Translations under genes and position numbers: made by a program
Source of the DNA: Magnetococcales bacterium
GTDB lineage: Bacteria; Pseudomonadota; Magnetococcia; Magnetococcales; JADGBX01
DNA: 32,793 bases
Reading direction: 5' to 3'
Assembly: GCA_015231265.1 (NCBI GenBank)
Contig: JADGBX010000015.1
Location: 1 to 32,793, forward strand
In this document: positions 23,755-32,573 of the stretch, in pieces
How positions within the stretch are numbered: position 1 is the stretch's first letter
How the letters are laid out: the number at the start of each line of letters is the position of its first letter
Notes under the pieces: generated by a model
The model's input: the letters and a program-made list of their open reading frames with translations, nothing else
Database searches by the model: none
Told to the model about the DNA's origin: nothing

Positions 23755-26280
23755 TCAATCTTGTTCTTTTTCACCCACAAGGTGTGGCGATTTCGAGCGG
23801 ATACGCATGGCGTTGGCTACCACGGTGACACTGGAGAGCGGCATGGCAATGGCAGCGACAACCGGAAGGACATAGCCACTCATGGCCAGAGGAATGGCGA
23901 TCAGGTTATAGAGAATCGAGAAGGCAATGTTCTGCCGAATGATGCGATGGGTTCTCTCTGAAAGATCCATGAGTCGAGGAATGGCGCGCAGCCGGGTGTT
24001 GATGAGAACAACATCGGCGCTGGAGGCGGAGAGATCGGTCGCTTCGGCCACGGCGATGGAGAGATCGGCCCGGGCCATGGCTGGAGCGTCGTTGATGCCT
24101 TCACCCACCATGGCTACCCGTTGCCCCTGCTGTTGTAGTTTGGAGACCAGCGTTGACTTGTCTGCCGGTGACATTTCGCCGATCACATCGGTGATGCCCA
24201 GTGTGTTCGCCATCGATTGGGCGCGCTCCAGGCGATCTCCGGAGGCCAGGGTCACTTGGGGTACCCGTTTCTTCAGGTGGGCAATGGTCTCTCTGGCGTC
24301 GGGCTTGATCTGGTCACTGAGACCGATCCAGCCGAGAAATCGACCATCCTCCATGCAGCCGGTCCAACTGAGTTGGGCATGATCCTCGGGCAGGGCAGGG
24401 AGAGAGGTTTCCGCGCTACCGTGTTTGCGGAGGTAAGCGGGGGAGCCGACCAGGATCTTCCGTCCCTGCAACCAACCGGAGACACCTTCGCCGACGATGG
24501 CATGGAAGTCAGTCACCTCCGGCAACGGCTCAGAAAGCTCCGTGCGTGCTTTGGCGACGATGGCCCTGGCGATGGGGTGGGAGGCGTGGTACTCAACAGC
24601 GGCAGCGGTACGCAGAAGGTGTTCGAGGGCGATCTCCGGAGCAGCGACCAGTCTATCCACGGCGGCAACGCCTCGAGTTAGTGTCCCGGTTTTGTCGAAT
24701 ATAACCGTTCCGATGCTGCGGAGACGCTCCAAGACATCGCCGTTGCGAATGATGATGCCCTCTTTTGCTGCGGCTCCGAAAGCGACGATCAGCGCGGCCG
24801 GGATCGACAATCCCAGAGCGCAAGGGCAGGTGATGATCAATAGAGCTACCGTGTTTTCGATCGCCTGGGTCGGATCCACGTGATACCAGTAGAGCAGGGT
24901 TGCCACAGCCAGTGTCAGAATCGCAGCCACGAAGCGGGCGGCAATGGTGTCGGCAAGGCGGCGCATGGGCGGACGGGTGGATTGGGCATCACCGACAAGT
25001 TGGACGATGCGGGCCAGGGCGGAATCACTACCGGTTCTGGTTGCGCGCATAACAAGGGTGCCATCGACACTGAGACTGCCGCCGGCCAGAGAGTCACCAG
25101 GACGACGAACGCGGGGCATGCTCTCGCCGGTGAGCAGGGACTCATCCATGGAGGCACGCCCCGAGACGATCACCCCGTCAACGGGAATACGCTCTCCAGG
25201 TCGCACGATGATGCGGTCGCCACTGCGCAGAGCATGCACCGCGACCCGTTCCTCGTTGCGATTCTCATCGAAGCGGGTCGCAGTTTCAGGCGCGTGTTGC
25301 AGGAGTCGTTCGGTCACCTCGGCAGCCCGCGCTCTGGCTCGTCCCTCCAGCAGGCGTCCAACCAGGAGTACGAAGACGAACATGGTGACCGAATCGAAGT
25401 AGACTTCGCCCTGATTGCGAAGTGTGGTGACGACGCTGAAACCGTAGGTGACCAGCATGCCCAGGGCGATGGGCAGATCCATGGTGAGCATGCGAGCCCG
25501 CAAACCGGCGATAGCTCCACGCAAGAAGAGGGCACCACTGAAGAACACCACCGGTGTCGCCAGGACAAGAGAGACCCAGTGGAAGAACTGTTTATAGTTA
25601 TCCTCCAACCCCTGAAAATAGCCAGCGTAGAGAGCGATGGCGATGCCCATCACATTGACGGCACCGAATCCGGCAACACCCACGCGCAGCATGAGATCTC
25701 GCTGTCGCTTGCGAAACGCCTCCTCGATACTGGCCGGATCGTGGGGTGAGGCTCCGTAGCCGATGTGATGAATGGTGGCGACGATTTCGGAGAGGTTGAG
25801 CTGTTGTTGATTCCAGCGGATGGTCGCTTGTTGCAGGGCGTAGTTGACTCGGACCGAGGCGACACCGGGCAGGCGCTCGATCGCCTTTTCGTTCAACCAG
25901 GCGCATGCTGCACAATGCAGTCCCTCAAGCAGGAGTGTCGTTTCCGAGAGATCGCCGTTCTTGGTGACGAAACGTTCCTGAAAAGAGTCTGAATCGTAGG
26001 CGGTAAAGCTGGCTCTATCCACATCCACCGGACGGCCACCGGTCACCTGGTCGTCGCGATGGTCGTAGAACGCTTCCAACCCCGCTTCGTGAATCCAACT
26101 CCATGCCGAGCGGCAGCCGACACAGCAAAACCGCTGCCGCTCACCATGAACCGTCGCAAAGACCGGATTTGGCGCCGGGAGTCCGCAATGTTCGCAGAGC
26201 GTTTCCTCGACAGCATCATCGGGTGCGTCGTCGGCAGCGGGGGTGCGCTGGTTCCAGGATCTCTGGTGTACGGCTTCCAT
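23755..26280 (-). CDS. ccoI: CcoI/FixI copper-transporting P1B ATPase
   Basis: About 841 residues from ATG 26280; a GTG at 26286 would add two. The N-terminus holds a Cys-rich CEHCGLPAP ... FCCVGC pair, then a heavy-metal domain with LHCAACAWLN. P-type ATPase motifs: ESLLTGES (phosphatase loop), TCPCALGLSIP (metal-binding CPC in helix 6), DKTGTLTRG with the phosphorylated Asp, and GEGINDAPAM (hinge). HP of the P1B family is visible in SHPIARAI. FixI/CcoI supplies copper to the cbb3 oxidase. It starts 97 nt after ccoP and its 3' end faces a hairpin before ccoS. Confidence 0.93.
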   Translation of the reverse strand: MEAVHQRSWNQRTPAADDAPDDAVEETLCEHCGLPAPNPVFATVHGERQRFCCVGCRSAWSWIHEAGLEAFYDHRDDQVTGGRPVDVDRASFTAYDSDSFQERFVTKNGDLSETTLLLEGLHCAACAWLNEKAIERLPGVASVRVNYALQQATIRWNQQQLNLSEIVATIHHIGYGASPHDPASIEEAFRKRQRDLMLRVGVAGFGAVNVMGIAIALYAGYFQGLEDNYKQFFHWVSLVLATPVVFFSGALFLRGAIAGLRARMLTMDLPIALGMLVTYGFSVVTTLRNQGEVYFDSVTMFVFVLLVGRLLEGRARARAAEVTERLLQHAPETATRFDENRNEERVAVHALRSGDRIIVRPGERIPVDGVIVSGRASMDESLLTGESMPRVRRPGDSLAGGSLSVDGTLVMRATRTGSDSALARIVQLVGDAQSTRPPMRRLADTIAARFVAAILTLAVATLLYWYHVDPTQAIENTVALLIITCPCALGLSIPAALIVAFGAAAKEGIIIRNGDVLERLRSIGTVIFDKTGTLTRGVAAVDRLVAAPEIALEHLLRTAAAVEYHASHPIARAIVAKARTELSEPLPEVTDFHAIVGEGVSGWLQGRKILVGSPAYLRKHGSAETSLPALPEDHAQLSWTGCMEDGRFLGWIGLSDQIKPDARETIAHLKKRVPQVTLASGDRLERAQSMANTLGITDVIGEMSPADKSTLVSKLQQQGQRVAMVGEGINDAPAMARADLSIAVAEATDLSASSADVVLINTRLRAIPRLMDLSERTHRIIRQNIAFSILYNLIAIPLAMSGYVLPVVAAIAMPLSSVTVVANAMRIRSKSPHLVGEKEQD

Positions 26281-26377
26281 GGGCACTATCCGAATGAGAA
26301 GCTGGGAGAGAGATGGTAGGGCAGGGTGGGGATGTTCACCCTGCCCGAACCGGTGGATCGACGTGAACGGTATTCAG

Positions 26378-27310
26378 CTATCGACCGCCGCCGAGACTAT
26401 GCACGTAGAGGGTGACCTCCTTGATGGAGAGGGGATCGAGCTTTCTGCCGAATCCGCTGAATCCTTCACCCCAGGCGGGCATCTTGCCGGTGCGTCCTTT
26501 GGCGATGGAGGTGCGGATGGTCGTACGATCTCCGCCGTAGAGCCAGATCGCATCGGTGAGATCCGGTGCGCCGACGGAACGGTCGATGGGATCACCGAAT
26601 GCCACATCCTTGAGCGATCCCTTGCCACTGTCGCCGTGACAGACGACACAGGCTGCTTCGCCCTCGAACAGCTCCTTGCCCGCTACCGCTTTTTGGGCAT
26701 CATGGCCTAAACCGGACAGGGAGAGGACATAGTCGGTGAGCACGTCCACCTGCTGGGCGTTCAGAGCGCCGTCATACTTCTCTTCATGGGCGGGCATTGT
26801 GCCTGTACGACCGTTCTGCACGCTCTCTTCGATATCAGCCAGAGTGCCGCCGAAGAGCCAGTCGTCATCCACCAGTGCGGGAAACCCTTTGGCGTGGGAT
26901 CCCACACCGCCACTGCCGTGGCAGGGGGCGCAGTTGTCACCGAACACCGCCTTGCCTCCGGAGATGGCGTACTGAAGCAGAGTGTTGTCATTACTGATCT
27001 GCTCCAGGGAGAGAGTGGCCAGTTTGTCGTCCCACACCTTCTGCATCTCCCGAGCCTCGGCAAGCTCCTCCTCCAACTGGCTGTATTGCGACCAGCCGAG
27101 AACCCCGCGTGTATAGTCGTTGACCAGCGGCCACGCCGGGTAGAGAATCCAGTAGATCACTGACCAGACGATGGTGGCGTAGAAGGTGTAGAGCCACCAT
27201 CTGGGTAGAGGGTTGTTGTACTCCTTCAGGGGATAGCCTTCATCGTCATCCCACTGGTGTCCGGTGGTCTCCACCGTCTCTTTAACAGTCTCTTTCTTAT
27301 TATCAGCCAT
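26378..27310 (-). CDS. ccoP: cbb3-type cytochrome oxidase diheme subunit CcoP
   Basis: A 310-residue protein with ATG preceded by AAGGAG. One membrane helix near residues 38-58 (WWLYTFYATIVWSVIYWILYP) anchors two cytochrome c domains, each with a heme motif: CAPCH (near residue 125) and CVVCH (near residue 212), and Met ligands in TGTMPAHEE and TGKMPAWGE. This subunit passes electrons from soluble cytochrome c to CcoO. It is 59 nt after ccoO. Confidence 0.95.
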   Translation of the reverse strand: MADNKKETVKETVETTGHQWDDDEGYPLKEYNNPLPRWWLYTFYATIVWSVIYWILYPAWPLVNDYTRGVLGWSQYSQLEEELAEAREMQKVWDDKLATLSLEQISNDNTLLQYAISGGKAVFGDNCAPCHGSGGVGSHAKGFPALVDDDWLFGGTLADIEESVQNGRTGTMPAHEEKYDGALNAQQVDVLTDYVLSLSGLGHDAQKAVAGKELFEGEAACVVCHGDSGKGSLKDVAFGDPIDRSVGAPDLTDAIWLYGGDRTTIRTSIAKGRTGKMPAWGEGFSGFGRKLDPLSIKEVTLYVHSLGGGR

Positions 27311-27369
27311 GGTTTCAACTCCTTGGGCCGTTCCATTGCGATTCGGATGATCTCTGTTTCGACCTCTGT

Positions 27370-28086
27370 TCAGCGGGCTTGTGCTTGATAGGACGAAAAG
27401 TCCACCAGCGTGCCCAGCATCTGCAGATAGGCCACCATGGCGTCCAGCTCGGTAATGCGTTTCGGCTGACCGTCGAAATCATCCAGCGGCACCTTATTGC
27501 CGTAGCGTGTATTGAGTCCGTCGGTATCGCTATCGGGAGTTGCCTGGGCCTTGAGATCGGCAATGGCGTTTTTGATCATCTCCTCGCTGTAGGGAACGCC
27601 GATGCGGCTCATGGCGGTCATGCGGTCGGCGATATCGTCATAGTCCAGCGCGTTCTCCTCCAACCACGGATAGTCGGGCATCACCGACTCCGGTACCACG
27701 TTGCGGGGACGGCGCATGTGCTCCTGATGCCAGAGGCTGGAGTACTTTCCACCCACACGGGCCAGATCAGGACCGGTGCGTTTCGATCCCCACTGGAAGG
27801 GGTGGTCGTACTTGCTCTCTGCGGCCAGAGAGTAGTGTCCGTAGCGCTCCACCTCGTCTCTGAAGGGGCGGATCATCTGCGAATGGCAGTTGTAACACCC
27901 TTCCCGGATGTAGAGGTCACGCCCCTTTAGTTCCAGAGGGGTGTAGGGGCGGATACCCTGGACAGTCTCGATGGTGCTCTCGATGAAGAAGAGCGGAACA
28001 ATCTCAACCAATCCACCAATGGCGACCATGATCAGAACCAGAATCGACATCAGTGCGGCGTTTTTTTCTATCGTTGCGTGTTTCAC
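27370..28086 (-). CDS. ccoO: cbb3-type cytochrome oxidase monoheme subunit CcoO
   Basis: A 238-residue protein with a GTG start and AAGGAG upstream at 10-nt spacing. One N-terminal helix ([24 protein letters not shown]) is followed by a cytochrome c domain with the heme motif [22 protein letters not shown]. The family signature continues with [12 protein letters not shown] and [12 protein letters not shown]. It relays electrons from CcoP to CcoN. It is 98 nt after ccoN. Confidence 0.95.
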   Translation of the reverse strand: MKHATIEKNAALMSILVLIMVAIGGLVEIVPLFFIESTIETVQGIRPYTPLELKGRDLYIREGCYNCHSQMIRPFRDEVERYGHYSLAAESKYDHPFQWGSKRTGPDLARVGGKYSSLWHQEHMRRPRNVVPESVMPDYPWLEENALDYDDIADRMTAMSRIGVPYSEEMIKNAIADLKAQATPDSDTDGLNTRYGNKVPLDDFDGQPKRITELDAMVAYLQMLGTLVDFSSYQAQAR

Positions 28087-28184
28087 GGGTCATCTCCTTG
28101 ACTGTGTCCTGAATGCTGTGTGACTCGGGAGATCCCACATTCACGGCATTGTGTCCGGTGTGTGGGATGCCCCTTCCTGACCGA

Positions 28185-29588
28185 TCAGACCGGATGGCCT
28201 TTTCTTATGGTCTTGGTCAGGTTGTAGATCATCACCAGCGAGCCGAGGATAAACAGCACTCCTCCAACGGAGCGAACAAAGTAGTAGGGATGCATCGCCT
28301 CAACGGTTTCGGCGAACGAGTAGGTGAGGTTGCCGTACTGGTCGTAGGCACGCCACATGAGCCCCTGCATGATTCCGGAGATCCACATGGCAGCGATGTA
28401 GAGCACGATGCCGATGGTGGAGAGCCAGAAGTGGAGATTGATCAATCCCACCGAGTGAATGGAGGTGTTCCAGAGTCGGGGAACCAGATGGTAGATCGCC
28501 CCAAAGGAGACCATTGCCACCCAACCCAGAGCACCTGAGTGCACGTGGCCGACAGTCCAATCCGTGTAATGGGAGAGGGCGTTGACTGACTTGATGGACA
28601 TCATCGGACCTTCGAAGGTGGACATGCCGTAGAACGACAGTGAGATCACCAGGAAGCGCAGGATCGGATCGGTGCGCAGCTTATGCCAAGCACCGGAGAG
28701 AGTCATGATGCCGTTGATCATACCGCCCCAGGAGGGGAGCAGCAGCATTATCGAGAAGGTGGCTCCCAGTGTTGAAGCCCAGTCCGGCAGCGCCGTGTAG
28801 TGCAAGTGGTGGGGACCAGCCCAGATGTAGAGAAAGATGATCGCCCAGAAGTGAACGATGGAGAGCCGGTAGGAATAAACGGGACGTTCCGCCTGTTTGG
28901 GCACGAAGTAGTACATCAGTCCCAGGAAACCCGCAGTCAGGAAGAATCCAACCGCGTTGTGGGCATACCACCACTGGATCATCGCATCCTGAACACCTGA
29001 GAAGACTGAATAGGAGTCGGTCCAGTTCACGGGAATCTGCAGATTGTTGACGATATGCAGCATCGCAACGGTGATGATAAAGGCGAGATAGAACCAGTTG
29101 GCCACGTAGATGTGGGGCTCTTTGCGTTTCGCCAAGGTGCCGACAAAGTTGATGAAATATGCTACCCATACAAGTGTCACCAGAACATCGATGGGCCAGA
29201 TCGGCTCGGCATACTCCTTGGCTTGGGTCAGACCCAGCGGATAGGTAACCACCACGGCCACCACCACCAGATTCCAACCCCAGAAGGTGAATTTAGAGAG
29301 AGCATCGGAGAAGAGGCGCGCTTTGCAGGTGCGTTGCACCACATAGTAACTGGTGGCAAACATTACCGAACCACCAAACGCGAAGATAACCGCCGATGTA
29401 TGGAGAGGACGTATCCGACCGAAAGAGAGATAGGGGGAAGAAAAATTGAGATCGGGATAGGTGAGCTGCCAAGCCAGCAGATCGCCGATTAGAAAGCCGA
29501 CCAGTCCGTAGATGACTGCGGCAATAGTGAATTTTCGTACGACATCATAATCGTACGTCTCCTGTTGTGTGGCTGATGCTCCGTCCAC
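28185..29588 (-). CDS. ccoN: cbb3-type cytochrome oxidase catalytic subunit CcoN
   Basis: A 467-residue heme-copper oxidase, proton-pumping, reducing oxygen to water at low oxygen. The GTG at 29588 is chosen because GAGGAGG lies 6 nt upstream; the longer form from 29669 adds 27 residues without similarity to the family. Motifs: [14 protein letters not shown] (low-spin heme His), [23 protein letters not shown] (CuB His and the cross-linked Tyr), [13 protein letters not shown] (CuB His-His), and [15 protein letters not shown] (high- and low-spin heme His). About twelve membrane helices are visible. It heads the locus; 509 nt of AT-rich gap separates it from a divergent PilZ gene. Confidence 0.96.
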   Translation of the reverse strand: MDGASATQQETYDYDVVRKFTIAAVIYGLVGFLIGDLLAWQLTYPDLNFSSPYLSFGRIRPLHTSAVIFAFGGSVMFATSYYVVQRTCKARLFSDALSKFTFWGWNLVVVAVVVTYPLGLTQAKEYAEPIWPIDVLVTLVWVAYFINFVGTLAKRKEPHIYVANWFYLAFIITVAMLHIVNNLQIPVNWTDSYSVFSGVQDAMIQWWYAHNAVGFFLTAGFLGLMYYFVPKQAERPVYSYRLSIVHFWAIIFLYIWAGPHHLHYTALPDWASTLGATFSIMLLLPSWGGMINGIMTLSGAWHKLRTDPILRFLVISLSFYGMSTFEGPMMSIKSVNALSHYTDWTVGHVHSGALGWVAMVSFGAIYHLVPRLWNTSIHSVGLINLHFWLSTIGIVLYIAAMWISGIMQGLMWRAYDQYGNLTYSFAETVEAMHPYYFVRSVGGVLFILGSLVMIYNLTKTIRKGHPV

Positions 29589-30097
29589 GCGACGCCTCCT
29601 CGATACAGTGCATTGCGATTCGTAACTCTGTTCATCCCTCTTCCCCCATCTTTCCCGGCTTGTTTGCAAGCGCGGATTCCTGGATCACTTGGTTCTCAAT
29701 CGTTCGTCTCCAGATTCCCGTTTCGAGAAAATGTGCTCGTAGGGAACTCCTCTGAAGTCGTTCTGTCTCAAGTAGCATGCACAGCCTGAAATCAGCCGTA
29801 AAGGAAAAAATGCTATTTTAAATTATAAATTTTTTTTATTTTGAAAAATTAACAAAATCAAACAAGTGGATATTTTTCGCCCCCGGATCCCAGTGGCGAC
29901 GCTCCACTGTGTCCATCTCATTTGTCCATATATATTGTGTTTTAATAAGTCGAAATCATAGCTGGATTATTTGTAGTTTCTATGGTTAATGCATTAATTT
30001 CATGTTGAATATATTTCGAGCCATTCCTCTCTCTATATCCGTTCTGCCGGACACCCTGAAAACATGTTATTCTCAGGACCATTGAGATGTCATCGAC
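29589..30097. other. AT-rich divergent intergenic region between ccoN and the PilZ gene
   Basis: 509 bp with no convincing gene. The stretch 29801-29878 is about 15% GC, with long A and T runs, against ~54% in neighbouring genes. A hairpin (CAGTGG 29891-29896 with CCACTG 29904-29909) follows it. Both ccoN and the PilZ gene should be transcribed outward from here. I looked for the FNR consensus TTGAT-N4-ATCAA and did not find a good match, so the oxygen control of ccoN is unresolved. Confidence 0.6.
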
Positions 30098-31021
30098 ATG
30101 GGGACACTTCCGAATGCAGAGAGTTCGGGAGGGGTCATCGATTATCCAGAGTGGGAAAAGGTCATGGTTAAACACGGAGACGACCAGGAGGTCACCATTG
30201 CCGGTGAACTCTCCAAAAGTCAGAAATCGCTGGACCAACTGGTGCGCGGGCAGAGGCTGGGAGGCAACTGGCTGCGTGAAGACGAAAACAAGATGTTCAA
30301 TGAAGATGAAGATGACATCTTCGAAGTGATTGCTCTTGCCATTGCAGAACGGTTTTCTGTTCAGATTCAGCTAGACAACAAGATTTTTTTCTACTATTCG
30401 CACTTTCGGCAGCGCAAGCGGAGTCAACTGAGCTTTGATCGCGGTGGACTCTTTCTCTATATCCATATCGGCGCACTGGACCCGCCGATCGGCAATATCC
30501 GTATCCGCACATCCGAGACGATCACGCTACGCTTCTTCACTCAGCGGCATCTTCTGGAGACTACGCTGGCTTTCCATAGGGTGATCGATAACGAGTATAT
30601 CAAACTCTCTTTTCCGGAAAGACTGATCGTCCAGAACGAAAAGCGAAAGTCATTTCGTGTGCCCGTCAACAAGGATTTGGCGATCTCTGCGCAGGTGCTG
30701 CGACCAGCCAAGGTCAAACCGTTTAAAATCTCCTTTCTGGACATTACCTCCGATGGCTTTGCCTGCGTTTGCCAGGAAGAGATCACGCCTTTGACCAAAG
30801 ATGCCCGCCTGATTCTGGAGATCTCCTCACCATCCAGCCGCAACGTGATACGAACAGAGGCGCTTTTCATCGAGCACTTCACTCATGACGACGCCTGTGC
30901 CATGCGCGCTCGGTTCTTGTTCGAGAACTATGAAGAGTGCCGCCAAGTGGAGGAGTTGGTTGCCTTTATTCAGAGGAATTTTCTCCAGCGCCGTCGGAGC
31001 ATCTACAAGAAGTTTGCCTGA
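30098..31021 (+). CDS. PilZ-domain (YcgR-like) c-di-GMP-binding protein
   Basis: A 307-residue cytoplasmic protein. Residues ~185-300 form a PilZ domain: RKSFRVPV (RxxxR c-di-GMP motif) and DITSDGFAC (D/NxSxxG-type motif), then a beta-barrel and helical end. Residues ~75-180 resemble the YcgR N-terminal domain (FFYYSHFRQRKRSQLSFD, IRIRTSETITLRFFTQ). YcgR-type proteins bind c-di-GMP and slow flagella. The first ~50 residues are polar and unassigned. ATG 30098 has a weak ribosome site; ATG 30164 is an alternative. It stands alone, 509 nt from the divergent ccoN. Confidence 0.85.
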   Translation: MGTLPNAESSGGVIDYPEWEKVMVKHGDDQEVTIAGELSKSQKSLDQLVRGQRLGGNWLREDENKMFNEDEDDIFEVIALAIAERFSVQIQLDNKIFFYYSHFRQRKRSQLSFDRGGLFLYIHIGALDPPIGNIRIRTSETITLRFFTQRHLLETTLAFHRVIDNEYIKLSFPERLIVQNEKRKSFRVPVNKDLAISAQVLRPAKVKPFKISFLDITSDGFACVCQEEITPLTKDARLILEISSPSSRNVIRTEALFIEHFTHDDACAMRARFLFENYEECRQVEELVAFIQRNFLQRRRSIYKKFA

Positions 31022-31107
31022 CTCAGTTTCGAGGCATAAAGGTGAGAGAATCCACGTTTCCTAACCTCAGACGAGGAGACCTGCGTATAATGCCGTAGGA
31101 AAACCAC

Positions 31108-31136
31108 TTGACGGAGAGAGCCGAGAGGGCTACTTT
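31108..31136 (+). promoter_or_regulatory. Sigma-70-type promoter for tRNA-Val
   Basis: TTGACG at 31108-31113 and TACTTT at 31131-31136 have 17-nt spacing. The predicted start near 31143 lies ~34 nt before the tRNA. The -35 is strong (5 of 6) and the -10 is weak (3 of 6). A separate perfect TATAAT at 31086 has no -35 partner. Confidence 0.5.
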
Positions 31137-31176
31137 ATCTGCCACATCGGCTGTGGATGTTTGATGCAGCTGATGT

Positions 31177-31251
<75 letters not shown>

Positions 31252-31267
31252 TATTTTTCAAGTATTT

Positions 31268-31297
31268 ACGGTCACCTTTCAGGTGGCCGTTTTTGAT
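31268..31297 (+). terminator. Rho-independent terminator of tRNA-Val
   Basis: ACGGTCACCT (31268-31277) pairs with AGGTGGCCGT (31281-31290), with one G-U pair and a TTC loop, followed by TTTTG. The stem is almost the same as that of the tRNA-Thr terminator. Confidence 0.8.
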
Positions 31298-31424
31298 TCA
31301 GAAATCACATAGCGATCACCTGAAATGCAAATGTTGCCAAACTCAGGCAAGAAAATGCAATCATATCCCCCTCAGGTAATCTCATTTCGAAGTCGCTTTC
31401 AAGCCCACCTTGAAGAGGAAGTTC

Positions 31425-31499
31425 TTATCCACTGTTGAGGTGTCTTGCTCCCCAGATCAACTGGAAACGGAATAGACGGGTTTGCTTGGTGATGCTCAT
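31425..31499 (-). CDS. Short ORF overlapping a gene remnant (uncertain)
   Basis: A 24-residue frame starting MSITKQTRLFRFQLIWGAR. It begins at an ATGA overlap with the stop of the remnant upstream and has AGAGG 5-8 nt before the ATG. It could be a genuine small coupled gene, a frameshifted piece of a longer one, or chance. I do not recognise it. Another frame of the same stretch encodes STVDKNFLFKVGLKATSK before a stop, which hints at decay. Confidence 0.25.
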   Translation of the reverse strand: MSITKQTRLFRFQLIWGARHLNSG

Positions 31500-31654
31500 G
31501 CTGCCTCTTTGAGGGCATCTTTCTCCATCATTTCATCCAATTTCTCCTTGACGGCTCTGGCCCAGTGTTGCCATTTCGGGATCGTGACAGTCGCCCCTGT
31601 TGCATAGACATTTTCTGGCGTGAGTGGATCACCACCCTCTTCTTGAGGGGGGTA
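31496..31654 (-). pseudogene. C-terminal remnant of an unrecognised gene next to the IS3 element
   Basis: On the - strand a 52-codon open frame (QEEGGDPLTPENVYATGAT, then IPKWQHWARAVKEKLDEMM) ends at TGA 31498-31496 with no start of its own, and its upstream part would fall inside the IS3 element. Composition and helix-forming end are protein-like. It looks like the tail of a gene cut by the insertion. Family not recognised. Confidence 0.4.
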
Positions 31655-31674
31655 ACACTTTTTCGGACAGTATT

Positions 31675-32573
31675 TTACGCAGAAAGCAAGAATTCTTCGT
31701 CACGTTGTTTGGGGGTTATGTAGCCTATCGAGGAGTGTTTCCGCTGACGGTTGTAGAATACCTCAATGTATTCGAAGATCGCCTGCTCAGCTTCTGCGCG
31801 TGTTGCATAGACGTAATCACCGATCAATTCGGTTTTCAGTGTTCCGAAAAAGCTCCCTGCTGGTGCATTGTCCCAACAGTCACCGCGGCGACTCATGCTT
31901 TGCACAAATCCTTTTTTCTGAAGAAGTTCCCGGAACTGATTGGATACATGCCGGCTTCCTCGATCACTATGGACCAACACCCCTGCAGGCGGTCTCCGTT
32001 TGAAACAGGACATGATCAAAGCATCTGTAACCAATGATGCTTTCATATGATCAGCCATGGCCCATCCGACAACGCTGCGGGAATAGAGATCAATCCATAC
32101 AGCCAAGTAGAGCCAGCCCTCCTCAGTCGCGATGTAAGTGATATCGCCAACGTATGCATCATCTGGTTTCTCAACGGAAAACTCACGATTCAACCGATTC
32201 GGCGCAACAGGCAGGGAGTGGTTCGAATCCGTTGTGGTCACTTTATAACGACGCTCTGCCTTGCAAACCAACCCAAGCCTCCGCTTGATCCTGGCAACCC
32301 GTCGTCGCCAAGTCATTAGCGTTAACAGGCCCTAGATAACGACGAATACGTCTGGATCCATAGGTCTCTCGGCTCTCATGGAAAATCCCCACTACCCACT
32401 CTTCCAGCAGCCTGGTTTCCTCGGAATCTTGCCGATTCCTGCCGTTTCACCCACTCGTAATACCCACTTGTGGAGACATCCAACATGCGGCAGAGCATTT
32501 CAACCGAATGATCACGCTTCTGCATCTGAACAAAGGTGTACCTCACCGGACGTCCTTGGCGAAGTACGCACAC
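31675..32573 (-). pseudogene. IS3-family transposase orfB, frameshifted and catalytically dead
   Basis: The frame begins within orfA and encodes VEMLCRMLDVSTSGYYEWVKR, an orfB N-terminal motif. Near 32410 (after RGNQ) the frame shifts by one base; LLEEWVVGIFHESRETYGSR continues in the next frame. A second shift near 32330 leads into MTWRRRVARIKRRLGLVCK. The catalytic core follows: DDE Asp in VGDITYIATEEG, Asp in LVHSDRGSRHVSNQF, and the third region CWDNAPAGSFFGTLKTEL, where the catalytic Glu of the usual A-E-S-F-F has become Gly (codon GGG, 31857-31855). Two shifts plus loss of the Glu make it non-functional. Confidence 0.85.

Noticed and set aside
24880-25749. 289-codon open frame on the + strand
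   Set aside because: It is antisense to the copper-binding and actuator part of ccoI, with low-complexity composition and no family signature.
29600-30097. FNR/ANR box controlling ccoN
   Set aside because: Several TTG and CAA pairs occur, but none has the TTGAT-N4-ATCAA spacing.
31086-31091. Perfect TATAAT as the tRNA-Val promoter
   Set aside because: No -35 partner at suitable distance; the TTGACG/TACTTT pair closer to the tRNA fits better.
32327-32337. CCCTAG near the second orfB frameshift as an IS5/MITE footprint
   Set aside because: Only six bases match the MITE end, so chance is the simpler reading.
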